DNA of 64,000 nucleotides, from NCBI GenBank assembly GCA_901472505.1, contig LR590468.1, positions 3,137,501 to 3,201,500 on the forward strand, in the 5' to 3' direction. Below the pieces are notes generated by a model. That model was given only the letters and a program-made list of their open reading frames with translations, had not been told where the DNA came from and searched no databases. Shown here piece after piece: positions 53,679 to 63,198 of this stretch (position 1 is its first letter; the number at the start of each line of letters is the position of its first letter). The DNA is from Proteus vulgaris (GTDB taxonomy: Bacteria; Pseudomonadota; Gammaproteobacteria; Enterobacterales; Enterobacteriaceae). The position numbers and the translations under genes are program-made.

Positions 53679-54029
53679 TTATAAATTATCAGCTTCTCTA
53701 TAGACAGAGAAAAGAATATTTATTGCAAATAGATATGCACTATCAGTGATGCCGTAGGTAGCGTATGTTACGGCATTATCATACCGTGCTATGGCATTTT
53801 CCATGTACTCAGCTAAGTCTGCACAGTAATTTTTGCTCTCGCTATCCAATATACTTAATCCTTTAATAAACTCACCGTACTTGGAAAACAGATTCTTAAT
53901 AAATTCCTCACGCGACGCCCAGTCAGAAAAATCATCTAAAGATAGTGGGCGATTTAGTTGGCTGAGTCTAGTTAGCTCTCTGACTAGACCTTCACAACCA
54001 TCGCGTAGTAATTCTGGGGTAAGCTTCAT
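53679..54029 (-). CDS. Hypothetical protein downstream of the second repressor
   Basis: This 116-residue helical acidic protein (MKLTPELLRDGCEGLVRELT) is unrecognised. It follows the second repressor on the same strand by 24 bases, so it is probably co-expressed with it in the lysogen. Confidence 0.6.
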   Translation of the reverse strand: MKLTPELLRDGCEGLVRELTRLSQLNRPLSLDDFSDWASREEFIKNLFSKYGEFIKGLSILDSESKNYCADLAEYMENAIARYDNAVTYATYGITDSAYLFAINILFSVYREADNL

Positions 54030-54053
54030 ACCACATCCTTATTTATCAGTTTG

Positions 54054-54851
54054 TTAATTGTTTTTAGTTAGTAATTTCTCAAGCATGGATTCGATTTTGT
54101 TTAATCTTTCTGATAGTAATTTTTCTTTATTTGTATCATTTAAGTTTCTGTTTTCATTGTGATATTTTCCAAATGCTTTAAGCGCTTTTCTTCTGCTGGT
54201 TATATTTAGGTCAATAAGAGAATAGACGGCAACCCCAACAATAGTTGCATTGTTTCCAATTAATATATCTGGATAGTTCTTATTTAATGGTTTTAAGTAT
54301 TTATTTGATTGCTCTATAGAAAGTTCTTTGAATGTAACTTCATTAGTTTCACTCAATTTGCATAGAACAAAATCACCATCGAGTGGCTCTATGCTTGGGT
54401 TAAAAATGACAATAGCTCCTTGTGGGAAGCTAATGCCATCATTTGTGCACATTGACTCACCTTCAATTCTTAAAGCGAATAACTTCTCAGATGTGGCGAT
54501 GTCTAGATCCATAGGGCTTGGTATGTACTCAACACCAACTATAGGTTTGTTAAAAGAAAAATGAGCAGCCTGCACGCTTGTGATGATAGGGATGAGGGGC
54601 AATGTAATTGTGGTACGAATATTGCCAATATCTGGAGCAACGCCTTCACCTGACGCTAACCAGCTTACGCTAGTGCCAAGAGCAGCAGCGAGATTATTTA
54701 AAACATTGATTCTCGGTTTTGAATCTCCAGCTTCATATGCGGCTATTTGCCTGCGAACAACCCCCACTTTGTCAGCCAATTCCCCTTGGGTTAGTTCGAG
54801 TGCTTGTCTTGCTAGCTGTATACGGATTTTAAAACCATCATTAATTTTCAT
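54054..54851 (-). CDS. Second S24-type phage repressor
   Basis: The 265-residue protein has a helix-turn-helix (LTQGELADKVGVVRRQIAAY) and an S24 domain with Ser in IEGESMCTND and Lys in VTFKELS. The usual Ala-Gly cleavage site is replaced by Ala-Ala (ITSVQAAHFS), so self-cleavage may be impaired. A C-terminal coiled coil of about 60 residues (after SRRKALKAFGKY) is extra. It is divergent from an Arc-like gene and resembles a second immunity locus. Confidence 0.85.
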   Translation of the reverse strand: MKINDGFKIRIQLARQALELTQGELADKVGVVRRQIAAYEAGDSKPRINVLNNLAAALGTSVSWLASGEGVAPDIGNIRTTITLPLIPIITSVQAAHFSFNKPIVGVEYIPSPMDLDIATSEKLFALRIEGESMCTNDGISFPQGAIVIFNPSIEPLDGDFVLCKLSETNEVTFKELSIEQSNKYLKPLNKNYPDILIGNNATIVGVAVYSLIDLNITSRRKALKAFGKYHNENRNLNDTNKEKLLSERLNKIESMLEKLLTKNN

Positions 54852-54953
54852 ATGTGAACTCTTTAAAATTCATATTGACACAATGTGAGTCATGATATAT
54901 AAATAATACTACATCATGAAGATGTGACATTGAAATACTTCATAGGAGATAAA
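54852..54953. promoter_or_regulatory. Divergent control region of the second immunity locus
   Basis: A rightward promoter (TTGACA 54875-54880, 17 bases, TATAAA 54898-54903) faces the Arc-like gene. ATGTGA occurs three times (54852-54857, 54883-54888, 54922-54927), candidate binding half-sites. No match to the OL/OR half-site is seen, implying separate specificity. Confidence 0.5.
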
Positions 54954-55124
54954 ATGGAAAAGAAAAACAGAATTATGCCGTACCCATTTCGAATGAAGCC
55001 AGATATGAGGCAATGGATTGATAATGTTGCTGAGAATAGACGGCGCTCTACTCAAGTTCAGCTTGAATATATTTTAGAGGTATTTAGAGAGAAGGTGGAA
55101 AATGGTGAACTTGAGATGCCGTAA
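54954..55124 (+). CDS. Arc-like ribbon-helix-helix DNA-binding protein
   Basis: From ATG 54954 (TAGGAGATAAA upstream) the 56-residue protein reads RIMPYPFRMKPDMRQWIDNV and NRRRSTQVQLEYIL, matching P22 Arc-type repressors in size and motif. In P22 immI, Arc limits antirepressor synthesis. Confidence 0.85.
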   Translation: MEKKNRIMPYPFRMKPDMRQWIDNVAENRRRSTQVQLEYILEVFREKVENGELEMP

Positions 55125-55129
55125 AAAAG

Positions 55130-55163
55130 AAGAAACCCCAATTGTTCGAGCAATTGAGGTTTC
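55130..55163 (+). terminator. Hairpin between Arc-like and antirepressor genes
   Basis: An imperfect inverted repeat (GAAACC-CAATTG / CAATTG-GGTTTC) follows the Arc-like stop. There is no long T run, so it may act as an attenuator. Confidence 0.4.
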
Positions 55164-55198
55164 ATTATCAAATATACTCTTGGGCGAGAATAAGTGAC

Positions 55199-55828
55199 AT
55201 GACTAATTTAGCAAATATTAACGATATGAGCAATTCAGTTAAATCCATCCCAGCAATTATGCATAACGGAATACCTGTTGTGACGACTGAACTGTTAGCT
55301 GAGTTATATGATACTAAAAGTAACAACATAAAAGTAAACCACTCCCGTAATGCAGGTCGCTTTATTGAGGGTAAGCATTACTTCAAAGTTATTGGAAATG
55401 CTCTAAAAAATTTGCGAGTTACTTTAAGTAACCTACAAATTTCACCAAAAGCGAGAAGTTTAATTCTGTGGACGGAAAGAGGTGCGGCTCGTCACGCGAA
55501 AATGTTAGATACAGACAAAGCATGGGATGTGTTCGAATTAATGGAAGATCACTATTTTAATAAAGGAAAAAATGTGGTTGTTGTTAGCACGCGCCCAATA
55601 ACCCAAAGGGAAAGAGATGCTCACAACATTAATGCTCTATTTAATCACTACGATGTTTTTTATTCAGCATGGAAGTCAGAAATATATCCAATGCTAAGAC
55701 AACTTGAATCACCACTTGCTGGAAAGCTGGTTGATAGATTTCAAGATGGTTATGCGTTTCTGATGAATTTAAGGAGAGACATTAACGGGAGATTACAAGA
55801 AGGTGAGTTGCCAAGAATATGCAGGTAA
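55199..55828 (+). CDS. ORF6N-type antirepressor-like protein
   Basis: From ATG 55199 (55226 also possible) the protein has the ORF6N/Ant pattern VVTTELLAELYDTKSNNIKV, GRFIEGKHYFKVIG and ILWTERGAARHAKMLDTDKA, then a helical C-terminus. It would counter a phage repressor. It follows the Arc-like gene, as ant follows arc in P22. Confidence 0.8.
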   Translation: MTNLANINDMSNSVKSIPAIMHNGIPVVTTELLAELYDTKSNNIKVNHSRNAGRFIEGKHYFKVIGNALKNLRVTLSNLQISPKARSLILWTERGAARHAKMLDTDKAWDVFELMEDHYFNKGKNVVVVSTRPITQRERDAHNINALFNHYDVFYSAWKSEIYPMLRQLESPLAGKLVDRFQDGYAFLMNLRRDINGRLQEGELPRICR

Positions 55829-55894
55829 AAACAGAAAAGCCAACAGGTGCGAACTGCTGGCTAATCCCAAACAAAACCCAGAAGGAAATGTTTC

Positions 55895-56623
55895 ATGAGT
55901 GAGATCACTTTAACAAATAGTTTTAACACTGTCACGAACAAAACTATTGATACTCAGAAGTTATTATCAATGATTAACATGGCTCGTAAGTCATGTGGTG
56001 AAAATAAAATTCGTAATAACGTATTGATTGACAGAGTAAAGGATGAATTGGATGGCGAGCACTACAAAATTTTTGTAGTTCAAAAACCAAACAATACTAG
56101 CTCTGAAATAATCGAAATGGATATTAAGCAAGCGCTTCGTGTAGCCGCTAGAGAATCAAAAGCTGTTCGTCGTGTTCTGGTTGATAAACTGGAATCAATG
56201 CATGTAGCCTCTCAAAAAAGCGGCAAAAGCCAATCAGGTTTACCTGAATACCGCCAAGCAAGAACGCTGAAAATGTCGGTTGATGCCATTACTAACTTAT
56301 TCGACTTAATGCCGAACCTGAGTGATGAAGCGAAGCAATGTGCAGCGGCCAATATCGTCAATCCGATTGTTGGGTTTGAAGCCGTTCCTTTGCCATCACT
56401 TGAACAAAAGTATTATACAGCTGGCGAAGTTGGCGAAATGCTTGAAGTATCTGCCAATAAAATCGGACGCATGGCTAATAAGCACGGATTAAAAACAGAG
56501 GAATATGGGAAATATTTCTTAGATAAATCTGCTTATTCATCAAAACAGGTTGAAGCATTCAGATATAACGACAACGGAGTAAAAGCATTGCGACACGCCA
56601 TTCATGGTGTTGAAGTAGCTTAA
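55895..56623 (+). CDS. Antirepressor-like two-domain regulator
   Basis: The 242-residue protein has an N-terminal Rha/AntA-like part (NMARKSCGENKIRNNVLIDR, then DIKQALRVAARESKAVRRVL) and a C-terminal DNA-binding module (EVGEMLEVSANKIGRMANKH). It lies in tandem with the ORF6N gene. Confidence 0.7.
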   Translation: MSEITLTNSFNTVTNKTIDTQKLLSMINMARKSCGENKIRNNVLIDRVKDELDGEHYKIFVVQKPNNTSSEIIEMDIKQALRVAARESKAVRRVLVDKLESMHVASQKSGKSQSGLPEYRQARTLKMSVDAITNLFDLMPNLSDEAKQCAAANIVNPIVGFEAVPLPSLEQKYYTAGEVGEMLEVSANKIGRMANKHGLKTEEYGKYFLDKSAYSSKQVEAFRYNDNGVKALRHAIHGVEVA

Positions 56624-56746
56624 TCACCCAAGCCAAGGACGGCTTGTTCGAGATCACATATCACGCCTCTTAACTGAGGTTTTTTGCTTCCTTTTGCATC
56701 ACCATCTATATAACATAAGAACAAATTAACTAACGAGGATGGTGTT

Positions 56747-57052
56747 GTGAATTTAAAGCATGTTGGCGGGATATTATTGGCAATTGGTATCGTGTCTATA
56801 TTTTTAGGGATAATGTCTTTTGTTAACACATCTAGTTATAAGATGGCCGAGCAGATGCCAAATATAACGCTACTTGTGTTTGGTGGATGCTTCTCATCAT
56901 TAATAGGGTCTGTTTTCTTTGGCTGTGGATCAATTGTTGATGCGATTGAAGGTAAATCGATCTCATCAACAGAAAAAAGAAATATCTTAGATGCAGACTC
57001 TACTCAAGAAACAAATCACGAGAAAATAAAAGAAATCTTAAAAAGAAGGTAG
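56747..57052 (+). CDS. Small two-helix membrane protein
   Basis: GTG 56747 after GAGGATGG starts a 101-residue protein with two transmembrane helices (about 6-26 and 42-65) and a charged tail. The leader GAGGATGGTGTTGTG is nearly repeated at the next gene. The family is unknown. Confidence 0.6.
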   Translation: MNLKHVGGILLAIGIVSIFLGIMSFVNTSSYKMAEQMPNITLLVFGGCFSSLIGSVFFGCGSIVDAIEGKSISSTEKRNILDADSTQETNHEKIKEILKRR

Positions 57053-57085
57053 TTTAAAAATAAACTAACCATAGAGGATGGCATT

Positions 57086-57394
57086 GTGAGAAAGATATTA
57101 GTTACACCACTCTGGGTATTGACTACCTTATCTATTTTATTTAGCGCTGGTTCTATTGCTAAAGAAAATATAAAGATACCAGATATTGCAAAGGCAGCTT
57201 GTATTAACCACAAGGATAAAGAGTCGTGCGAGGGTTTCGTTATCGCATCAATGGGTCATGCATTTGAGCAAGGTAGAATTAGCATGGTTTGTGATTTGAT
57301 GCGCGAGTCTGGAGAAAAAATACCAGAAGAACAAAAAGATAGATGTAGTGAAGCTGACGATATGCTACGAGAAGTGCGAAGCGTTAAGTATTAA
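57086..57394 (+). CDS. Small exported protein with four cysteines
   Basis: GTG 57086 after GAGGATGG starts a 102-residue protein with a signal peptide (about 1-25) and a mature part with four Cys (ACINHKDKESCEGF; MVCDLM; DRCSEA), suggesting two periplasmic disulfides. The family is unknown. Confidence 0.6.
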   Translation: MRKILVTPLWVLTTLSILFSAGSIAKENIKIPDIAKAACINHKDKESCEGFVIASMGHAFEQGRISMVCDLMRESGEKIPEEQKDRCSEADDMLREVRSVKY

Positions 57395-57419
57395 CTTTAT
57401 ACAGTAATTAATCAAAGTA

Positions 57420-57444
57420 ACCCTGCCAATCGGCGGGTTTTTTT
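57420..57444 (+). terminator. Terminator before the tape measure gene
   Basis: ACCCTGCC (57420-57427) pairs with GGCGGGT (57432-57438) with one bulge, followed by T7. It closes the accessory island. Confidence 0.75.
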
Positions 57445-57462
57445 ATTTTAAGGAGCCGATAA

Positions 57463-60400
57463 ATGGCAAATGTAGGCGAAATCGTTTATCAAGTTCAAAT
57501 GGATGTTCGGCAATTGCTTACATCGCAACAGCAGTTAGAGCAACGCCTTAATCGTATGGATAGTAGCTTTAACCGAACGTCTCAGTCAGTAAATAACACA
57601 GAGCGTTCAATGCAGTCTCTATCCAAAGTTGCCGCTGCTCTGACTGGTTATTTATCGGCTTCAATGGTTGCCAGTTATTCTGAAGCATGGACTGAGTTAA
57701 ACAACAAATTATCTAACTCAGTTCGCGCAAGTGAGTCACTGATTGATGTCACTCAGCGAGTATTTGATATCTCTCAAGCAACGCGATCTAGCCTCGATGC
57801 CACAGCAACACTCTATGCACGACTTGAACGAGGAACGAGAGAATACAATACATCAGCAGCAGACTTGGCAAAATTAACATCCATTATCAACCAAGGCTTT
57901 ATCGTCTCTGGTGCTACTGCACAGGAAGCAGAAAACGCCATCATTCAGTTGTCACAAGGTATCGCCTCTGGCGTTCTTCGCGGTGAAGAATTCAACTCAG
58001 TAGCGGAGCAAGGTAGCCGCTTGATGGTTGCGCTTGCTGACTCAATGGGTGTTGGTATTGGTCAGCTGCGCAAGATGGCTGCGGAAGGTAAACTAACTAC
58101 TGATGTTGTTGTGAAAGGCTTGCTCTCTCAAGGTGATGCGATCGGTAAGGAGTTCGCTAAAACAACTCGAACAATGTCACAGGCATTTCAAGAGGCAGGG
58201 AACAACTTAACCAAGTTTCTCGGTGAAAATACAACAATAAAGACATCTATTAACGTATTCAGTGATGCTGTAATTACCGTTAGCCAAAATTTATCAGAAA
58301 TGGGAATTATTTTAACAGCGGTTGCTGCGGTAATAGGCTCAAGATATGTTGGCGCTTTAGCCATGGCTAGTGTGGCACAAATAAAAAAAGCCAGAGATAC
58401 AATAACGGCTGTCATGGCAACTAGACAGGCAACCATAGCCGAAAGAGATGCGGCGGCAGTTCTTGCAAGAAAAGCCTTAGCGGATAAAGAGGCGGCAGCT
58501 TTAGCACTAAAGAGAGCAAGAGAACAACATCAGCTAACTATCGGAACTAACGCTGAGGCGACGGCATTAGCTAACGTTACTAGATTAAGAACCGCTTATA
58601 CAAATGCCGCTATCGCATCAACACAAGCAAATCAGGCATTGAGTGCATCCCAAGCAAGAGTTGCGGCAACTGCTTTGACCATGTCAAATGCAATGAAGGC
58701 GCTTAATGCAGCGTCTGCTCCTCTTGGTGGGCCTATGGGCGCTTTAATGCTTATTGGTGCTGCTGTTTACTATGTAATAGATGCGATGAAAAGCGCCAAG
58801 CAAGCGGCTAGAGATTACAGTAACGAATTACCAGACTTAATTGAAAGACTGAAGGAACTAAACAGGGTACAACTTGATGCGGCTAGGGTTAAGACCTCTC
58901 AAAACATAGCGCAGAAAAAAGAAGATATCTCTGATTTAAAAGAAGAAGTGGAATCATTAACCAAACAGTTAAGCATACAGAAAAAACTTAATGAGTCTGG
59001 AGTTTGGAGACCTGATTCTGCAAGAGAAAAAGAAAAAGAGCTAACTAACGATCTGGCAATTGCTAAGGCAAATCTTGATAGTAAAACTACTGAGCTTTCT
59101 TATTCTGAGAATGCGTTACTGCAAATAGATCGTCAAATTAACAAAGTAGTTGCTGATCAAATGGAGGAAGCAAGAAAGCTTCACGACGAAATTGGAAACG
59201 GTGTTCAGAAAGTGCAAATGCTATCTGATGCGCAAGACTTCTTTGCTAAAAAGTTAGGCATATCAACTCAAGCTATAAAAGACTTTAATGCTGAAAAAGT
59301 ATCTTTCGAGTGGTCTAAGGAGGGGCTTGATTTAAGGAAGTCACTAGAGCGTGATATGAAACTAGCTAACGCAAAAAGCGAAATCGATAAAAGAAAGCTT
59401 CAAGTTGAGTTTTACGCTGAAGATAAAGGAATAACAGACGAAAAAGAAATAAATCAATTAAAGCAAATAGCAATAGCCACTCAAGAGGCTCAAGATGCCG
59501 CAGCCGAACGTAACAAAACAACAAATGAATCAACCAAAGCCACAGATGCAGCATACGAAGCATTAAAGCGCCAGAGAGAAGAAATTGAGCTTTTAAACAA
59601 AGGTTACAAAGACGGATCTCTTGAAATGGCTAAGTATGACGCGGTTAAAGCACTGGGTGATACTGCATCTCCTAAGCAGATTGAAAAAGCGGAACAGCTC
59701 GCAGAAGAAAAATACAACATTGAGCGTAACCTAGCTGATAAGAAAGCCGCGCTTGAGCTTGATTTAGTCGCTAAGGCAAAGGAATCTCACGATAAGCAGT
59801 TGAAAGACTTGGAGCGGATAACAAAAGATGATGTGTCTCTCACTGAACAGGCAGCAAGGCGTAAAGCTGAAATTGAAGCGGAATATCAGCAAAAAATAGC
59901 CGAAATAAAGGCTAATAACGCTGTATCACCGCAAGATAATTTAAAGGCACAAGTAGACCCTGTTCAGCAACTCAAAAATGAACACGAGCGTAAACTTGCG
60001 CTTATCCGTGAATTTGAGACTGAAAAAGGTGCTATCACTCAGCAAGGTTTAGCGTTAATGAATGCCGCTAATACCCAATACGAGCAAGACCGCATGAATG
60101 CTCAATGGGATATATGGCGCAATCAGAGTCAAGCTAATCAGTTCTTAGCTGATGGGTTAGACGCATTAGGGCAACGCTCCGCTAACGTAATTACAGGGCT
60201 ATTAACAGGTACTCAATCCCTTAACGATGCTTTCCGCAATGTCGCATTAACCATTGTAGACCAAGCCGTTGGCGCTCTGGTTCAAATGGGCATGCAACAG
60301 GTTAAGAACATGATTACTGAAAACGCTATGCGTAAAGCGTCAAATGCTCAAGCGGTAGCAGAGGCAACGGCAACTGGCGGTGCAATCACGGCAGCAATGG

Positions 60401-60831
60401 CTCCAGCCGCAGCAACAACCAGTATTGCCACAATGGGCTCTGCTGCAACTTGGGGAATGGCTGCGATGGCGGCAGCAATACCAGCAATGATTGCGCTTGC
60501 AGGTGCTCGTAAAAATGGCGGTCAGGTTGGTGCTGGTAAAATGTATCAGGTTGGAGAAGGGGGTAAACCAGAGATATTCAAAGCATCGAATGGTAGTCAG
60601 TACATGATACCGGGTGATAATGGTCGAGTTATCAGTAATCGACAGATGGGTAAAGGTGGTAATGGTATCAGCATGGGGGATATGCACTTTACATTCCAAG
60701 TTCAGGCACCAAATGGCATCACTCAAAAGGAAGCACAACAGATACAGCAGATGGTGAGAGGTACGGTTTATGACGTACTTGGCACCGAAATGCGTGGCGG
60801 TGGTGCTTTAGAAAAATCAAGAAGTTGGTAA
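57463..60831 (+). CDS. Tail tape measure protein
   Basis: The 1122-residue protein has the tape-measure N-terminal domain (about 1-270, GFIVSGATAQEAENAIIQLS, GVLRGEEFNSVAEQGSRLMV), a central membrane-active stretch, long coiled coils (480-900) and a C-terminal Gly-rich end. It sets tail length and aids DNA entry. Intact. Confidence 0.95.
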   Translation: MANVGEIVYQVQMDVRQLLTSQQQLEQRLNRMDSSFNRTSQSVNNTERSMQSLSKVAAALTGYLSASMVASYSEAWTELNNKLSNSVRASESLIDVTQRVFDISQATRSSLDATATLYARLERGTREYNTSAADLAKLTSIINQGFIVSGATAQEAENAIIQLSQGIASGVLRGEEFNSVAEQGSRLMVALADSMGVGIGQLRKMAAEGKLTTDVVVKGLLSQGDAIGKEFAKTTRTMSQAFQEAGNNLTKFLGENTTIKTSINVFSDAVITVSQNLSEMGIILTAVAAVIGSRYVGALAMASVAQIKKARDTITAVMATRQATIAERDAAAVLARKALADKEAAALALKRAREQHQLTIGTNAEATALANVTRLRTAYTNAAIASTQANQALSASQARVAATALTMSNAMKALNAASAPLGGPMGALMLIGAAVYYVIDAMKSAKQAARDYSNELPDLIERLKELNRVQLDAARVKTSQNIAQKKEDISDLKEEVESLTKQLSIQKKLNESGVWRPDSAREKEKELTNDLAIAKANLDSKTTELSYSENALLQIDRQINKVVADQMEEARKLHDEIGNGVQKVQMLSDAQDFFAKKLGISTQAIKDFNAEKVSFEWSKEGLDLRKSLERDMKLANAKSEIDKRKLQVEFYAEDKGITDEKEINQLKQIAIATQEAQDAAAERNKTTNESTKATDAAYEALKRQREEIELLNKGYKDGSLEMAKYDAVKALGDTASPKQIEKAEQLAEEKYNIERNLADKKAALELDLVAKAKESHDKQLKDLERITKDDVSLTEQAARRKAEIEAEYQQKIAEIKANNAVSPQDNLKAQVDPVQQLKNEHERKLALIREFETEKGAITQQGLALMNAANTQYEQDRMNAQWDIWRNQSQANQFLADGLDALGQRSANVITGLLTGTQSLNDAFRNVALTIVDQAVGALVQMGMQQVKNMITENAMRKASNAQAVAEATATGGAITAAMAPAAATTSIATMGSAATWGMAAMAAAIPAMIALAGARKNGGQVGAGKMYQVGEGGKPEIFKASNGSQYMIPGDNGRVISNRQMGKGGNGISMGDMHFTFQVQAPNGITQKEAQQIQQMVRGTVYDVLGTEMRGGGALEKSRSW

Positions 60832-60844
60832 TTAAGAGGTAGTT

Positions 60845-61051
60845 ATGAGCAATCAAAATTTAGAAATGTTAGTCAATACGTTGTCAGCACAAGTGGTACA
60901 GCAAGGGCAGCAAATAGCAGAGTTACAAAAACAGCTCGCAGATATGCAAAAGGCAACGAGCTGTGGAAAAGAGAAATTACTAAAATTATATGAATGTAAA
61001 ACTAAAGTTGACAATATTTTCCTTGATCTAAAGTCAACGTCAGTAGATTAA
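60845..61051 (+). CDS. Small coiled-coil protein
   Basis: This 68-residue protein (MSNQNLEMLVNTLSAQVVQQ) is a short coiled coil with two Cys. AGAGG precedes the ATG. It is unrecognised. Confidence 0.5.
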   Translation: MSNQNLEMLVNTLSAQVVQQGQQIAELQKQLADMQKATSCGKEKLLKLYECKTKVDNIFLDLKSTSVD

Positions 61052-61305
61052 ACATTATCCATAAATAATTTAAAGCATCTTTCTATCTCTTCTGAATATA
61101 TATTGCTAAGAATCTCGGTATTTGTTTCTTTATTTTTTTGTTTTGAGCTATCAATAATCTTTCTTATTATTTCTTTATCATCCTGATTTAGATTCTTTTT
61201 AGCCAATACCAATAACACAGTTTTATGAAATGTGGTCTCGGCTCGTAAAGCTGTGAGATACTGCAACATTGAATTTTCATATGACTCTTTATTATTTTCT
61301 GACAT
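61048..61305 (-). CDS. Small hypothetical protein on the opposite strand
   Basis: From ATG 61305 (MSENNKESYENSMLQYLTAL) this 85-residue helical, Lys/Glu-rich protein converges on and overlaps the preceding small gene by four bases. It is another leftward accessory gene inside the tail cluster. Confidence 0.55.
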   Translation of the reverse strand: MSENNKESYENSMLQYLTALRAETTFHKTVLLVLAKKNLNQDDKEIIRKIIDSSKQKNKETNTEILSNIYSEEIERCFKLFMDNV

Positions 61306-61413
61306 TTTAAAATCCTCACACCGAAGTAAATCAGCCATTCCTTCGGCAAGTTTCTCTGGGCTGAATATATAAAATAACCTAATGGATATTTATTAATATC
61401 CTGATATTTGATC

Positions 61414-61437
61414 AGGCGGCTTTGTGTCGCCTTTTTT
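61414..61437 (+). terminator. Terminator before the M-like gene
   Basis: AGGCG (61414-61418) pairs with CGCCT (61428-61432), followed by T6. Confidence 0.6.
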
Positions 61438-61450
61438 ATTGGAGTAACCA

Positions 61451-61780
61451 ATGGAAGAGTTTAGATGGCGACCTGAAACAGCTTATCAGGTAGGTAATGA
61501 GCCTAAAGTGAAAGTAGCCAAATTTGGTAACGGTTACGAACAACGAGTTAAAGACGGGATCAACAACCAATTAAAGACCTATCAACTTTCATTTATTAAA
61601 CATGCTGACATAGGTAAGCAGATTGATGAGTTTCTTAAGGCTCGTGGTGCGGTTGAGTCATTCTTGTGGCTAACCAGTGATGATAATTCTAAGCGTAAGT
61701 TTGTTTGCCGAGGCTGGCAGGTAGCACCAAGAACATCAGTATGGCAGATAGATTGCACATTTGAGGAGGTTGTTGCATGA
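61451..61780 (+). CDS. M: Minor tail protein M
   Basis: The 109-residue protein begins MEEFRWRPETAYQVGNEPKV with FGNGYEQRVKDGIN, typical of lambda M tail-tip proteins. It overlaps the L gene by four bases. Confidence 0.9.
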   Translation: MEEFRWRPETAYQVGNEPKVKVAKFGNGYEQRVKDGINNQLKTYQLSFIKHADIGKQIDEFLKARGAVESFLWLTSDDNSKRKFVCRGWQVAPRTSVWQIDCTFEEVVA

Positions 61781-62475
61781 GAGATATACCTCAAGAGATG
61801 CGCATAGACGTTGCGGACTTACAGCAAAATGCAATGTTAGATCTGTATGAAGTCGATTTAAGCCGTTTTGGTGGTGATGTTTATCGCTTTCATGACGGCA
61901 TGAATGGCTTATTGAAGCCTATTATCTGGCAAGGATTGCGCTATGAGCCTTATCCAGTCCAGGTTACAGGGTTTAGTGTAACGGCACAGGGCGCATCCGA
62001 CAGACCTAAAATGACGTTTGCTAACTTCGACGGAATGTTAACTGCTATCAACAACGATTACGATGATGCGCTAGGTGCTATCGTTACTCGCAGACAGGTT
62101 TTAGAACAATATCTTGATGCTGTTAACTTTCCTAACGGAAACCAACAAGCAGATCCAACAAGAGAGGTTGTTCAAAAATACGTTATCGAACAACGAGAAA
62201 GTTCAGACTCTGATTTTGTGACGTATATATTAGCGCTTCCAACAGAAACAGATAACGCCCTGATACCTAGGCGAGTTATTCAAGCTGACATTTGCTCATG
62301 GCGATACCGAGGATTTGATTGTGGTTATGATGGGCCACCTGTTGCAGATGAAAAAGACCAACCAACAACTGATCCCGTTAAAGATAAGTGCTCTCATAAA
62401 TACAGTGGGTGCAAACTCAGATTTAAATCAGTCATGCCATTTGGCGGGTATTTAGGCTCAAACAAATTAGGTTAA
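61777..62475 (+). CDS. L: Minor tail protein L
   Basis: The 232-residue protein has the lambda L features MLDLYEVDLSRFGGDVYRFH and a C-terminal Cys cluster (CSWRYRGFDCGY ... CSHKYSGCKLRF), which in lambda L binds an iron-sulfur cluster. Confidence 0.92.
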   Translation: MRDIPQEMRIDVADLQQNAMLDLYEVDLSRFGGDVYRFHDGMNGLLKPIIWQGLRYEPYPVQVTGFSVTAQGASDRPKMTFANFDGMLTAINNDYDDALGAIVTRRQVLEQYLDAVNFPNGNQQADPTREVVQKYVIEQRESSDSDFVTYILALPTETDNALIPRRVIQADICSWRYRGFDCGYDGPPVADEKDQPTTDPVKDKCSHKYSGCKLRFKSVMPFGGYLGSNKLG

Positions 62476-62478
62476 CTC

Positions 62479-63198
62479 ATGATTGAGAAAGACATTATCG
62501 CTCACGCGAAAGCAGAAGGAGTGAGGGAGTCGTGCGGTTTAATTTCTGGCGATAGGTATTTCCCTTGCAGAAATATACATCCAGATCCGCAAAACTATTT
62601 TGAAATTAACCCAGACGACTGGATGACAGCAGAGTGTTATTCAGACGTCAAAGCTATTGTTCATAGTCACCCAGACGGAAAGCCTTTCTTGAGTTCTGGC
62701 GATAGAGCAATGCAAAGGAAGACAAATCTACCGTGGTGGTTGGTATGTGATGGTGTGATCCACAAGTTCAGACCAATAGCACCACTATTAGGAAGAGAGT
62801 TTAAGCATGGTGAGCAGGACTGTTATTCCATTATACGCGACGCCTATCACCTTTCAGACATTCAGTTAGATGATTTTATTCGCCCTGATGAATGGTGGTA
62901 CACAGAGAAAAATCTCTATTTAGATAACACAGTTAAACAGGGTTTCTATCAAGTTGATGAAGCTCAAGAAGGCGACATGATATTGATTTGTTTAGGCACC
63001 TCAAAACCTTGCCATGCCGCTTTGTACTTAGGAAATCAAGAGATATTGCATCACAGGCCAGACAGATTGAGTAAGCGAGATACTTACGGTGGTTACTGGT
63101 TTAAATACACGCACAGCATCTGGAGACATAAACAATGGTCAAATTACAGCTTGCAGGCTATTTGCGCCGATTTGGACGCCGGTTCGAGCTTGAGGTAA
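62479..63198 (+). CDS. K: Tail assembly protein K (JAMM plus NlpC/P60)
   Basis: The 239-residue protein joins an N-terminal JAMM metalloprotease motif (HSHPDGKPFLSSGD) to a C-terminal NlpC/P60 domain with Cys in HGEQDCYSI and His in CHAALYLGN. It processes or lyses at the tail tip, as lambda K. Confidence 0.92.
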   Translation: MIEKDIIAHAKAEGVRESCGLISGDRYFPCRNIHPDPQNYFEINPDDWMTAECYSDVKAIVHSHPDGKPFLSSGDRAMQRKTNLPWWLVCDGVIHKFRPIAPLLGREFKHGEQDCYSIIRDAYHLSDIQLDDFIRPDEWWYTEKNLYLDNTVKQGFYQVDEAQEGDMILICLGTSKPCHAALYLGNQEILHHRPDRLSKRDTYGGYWFKYTHSIWRHKQWSNYSLQAICADLDAGSSLR

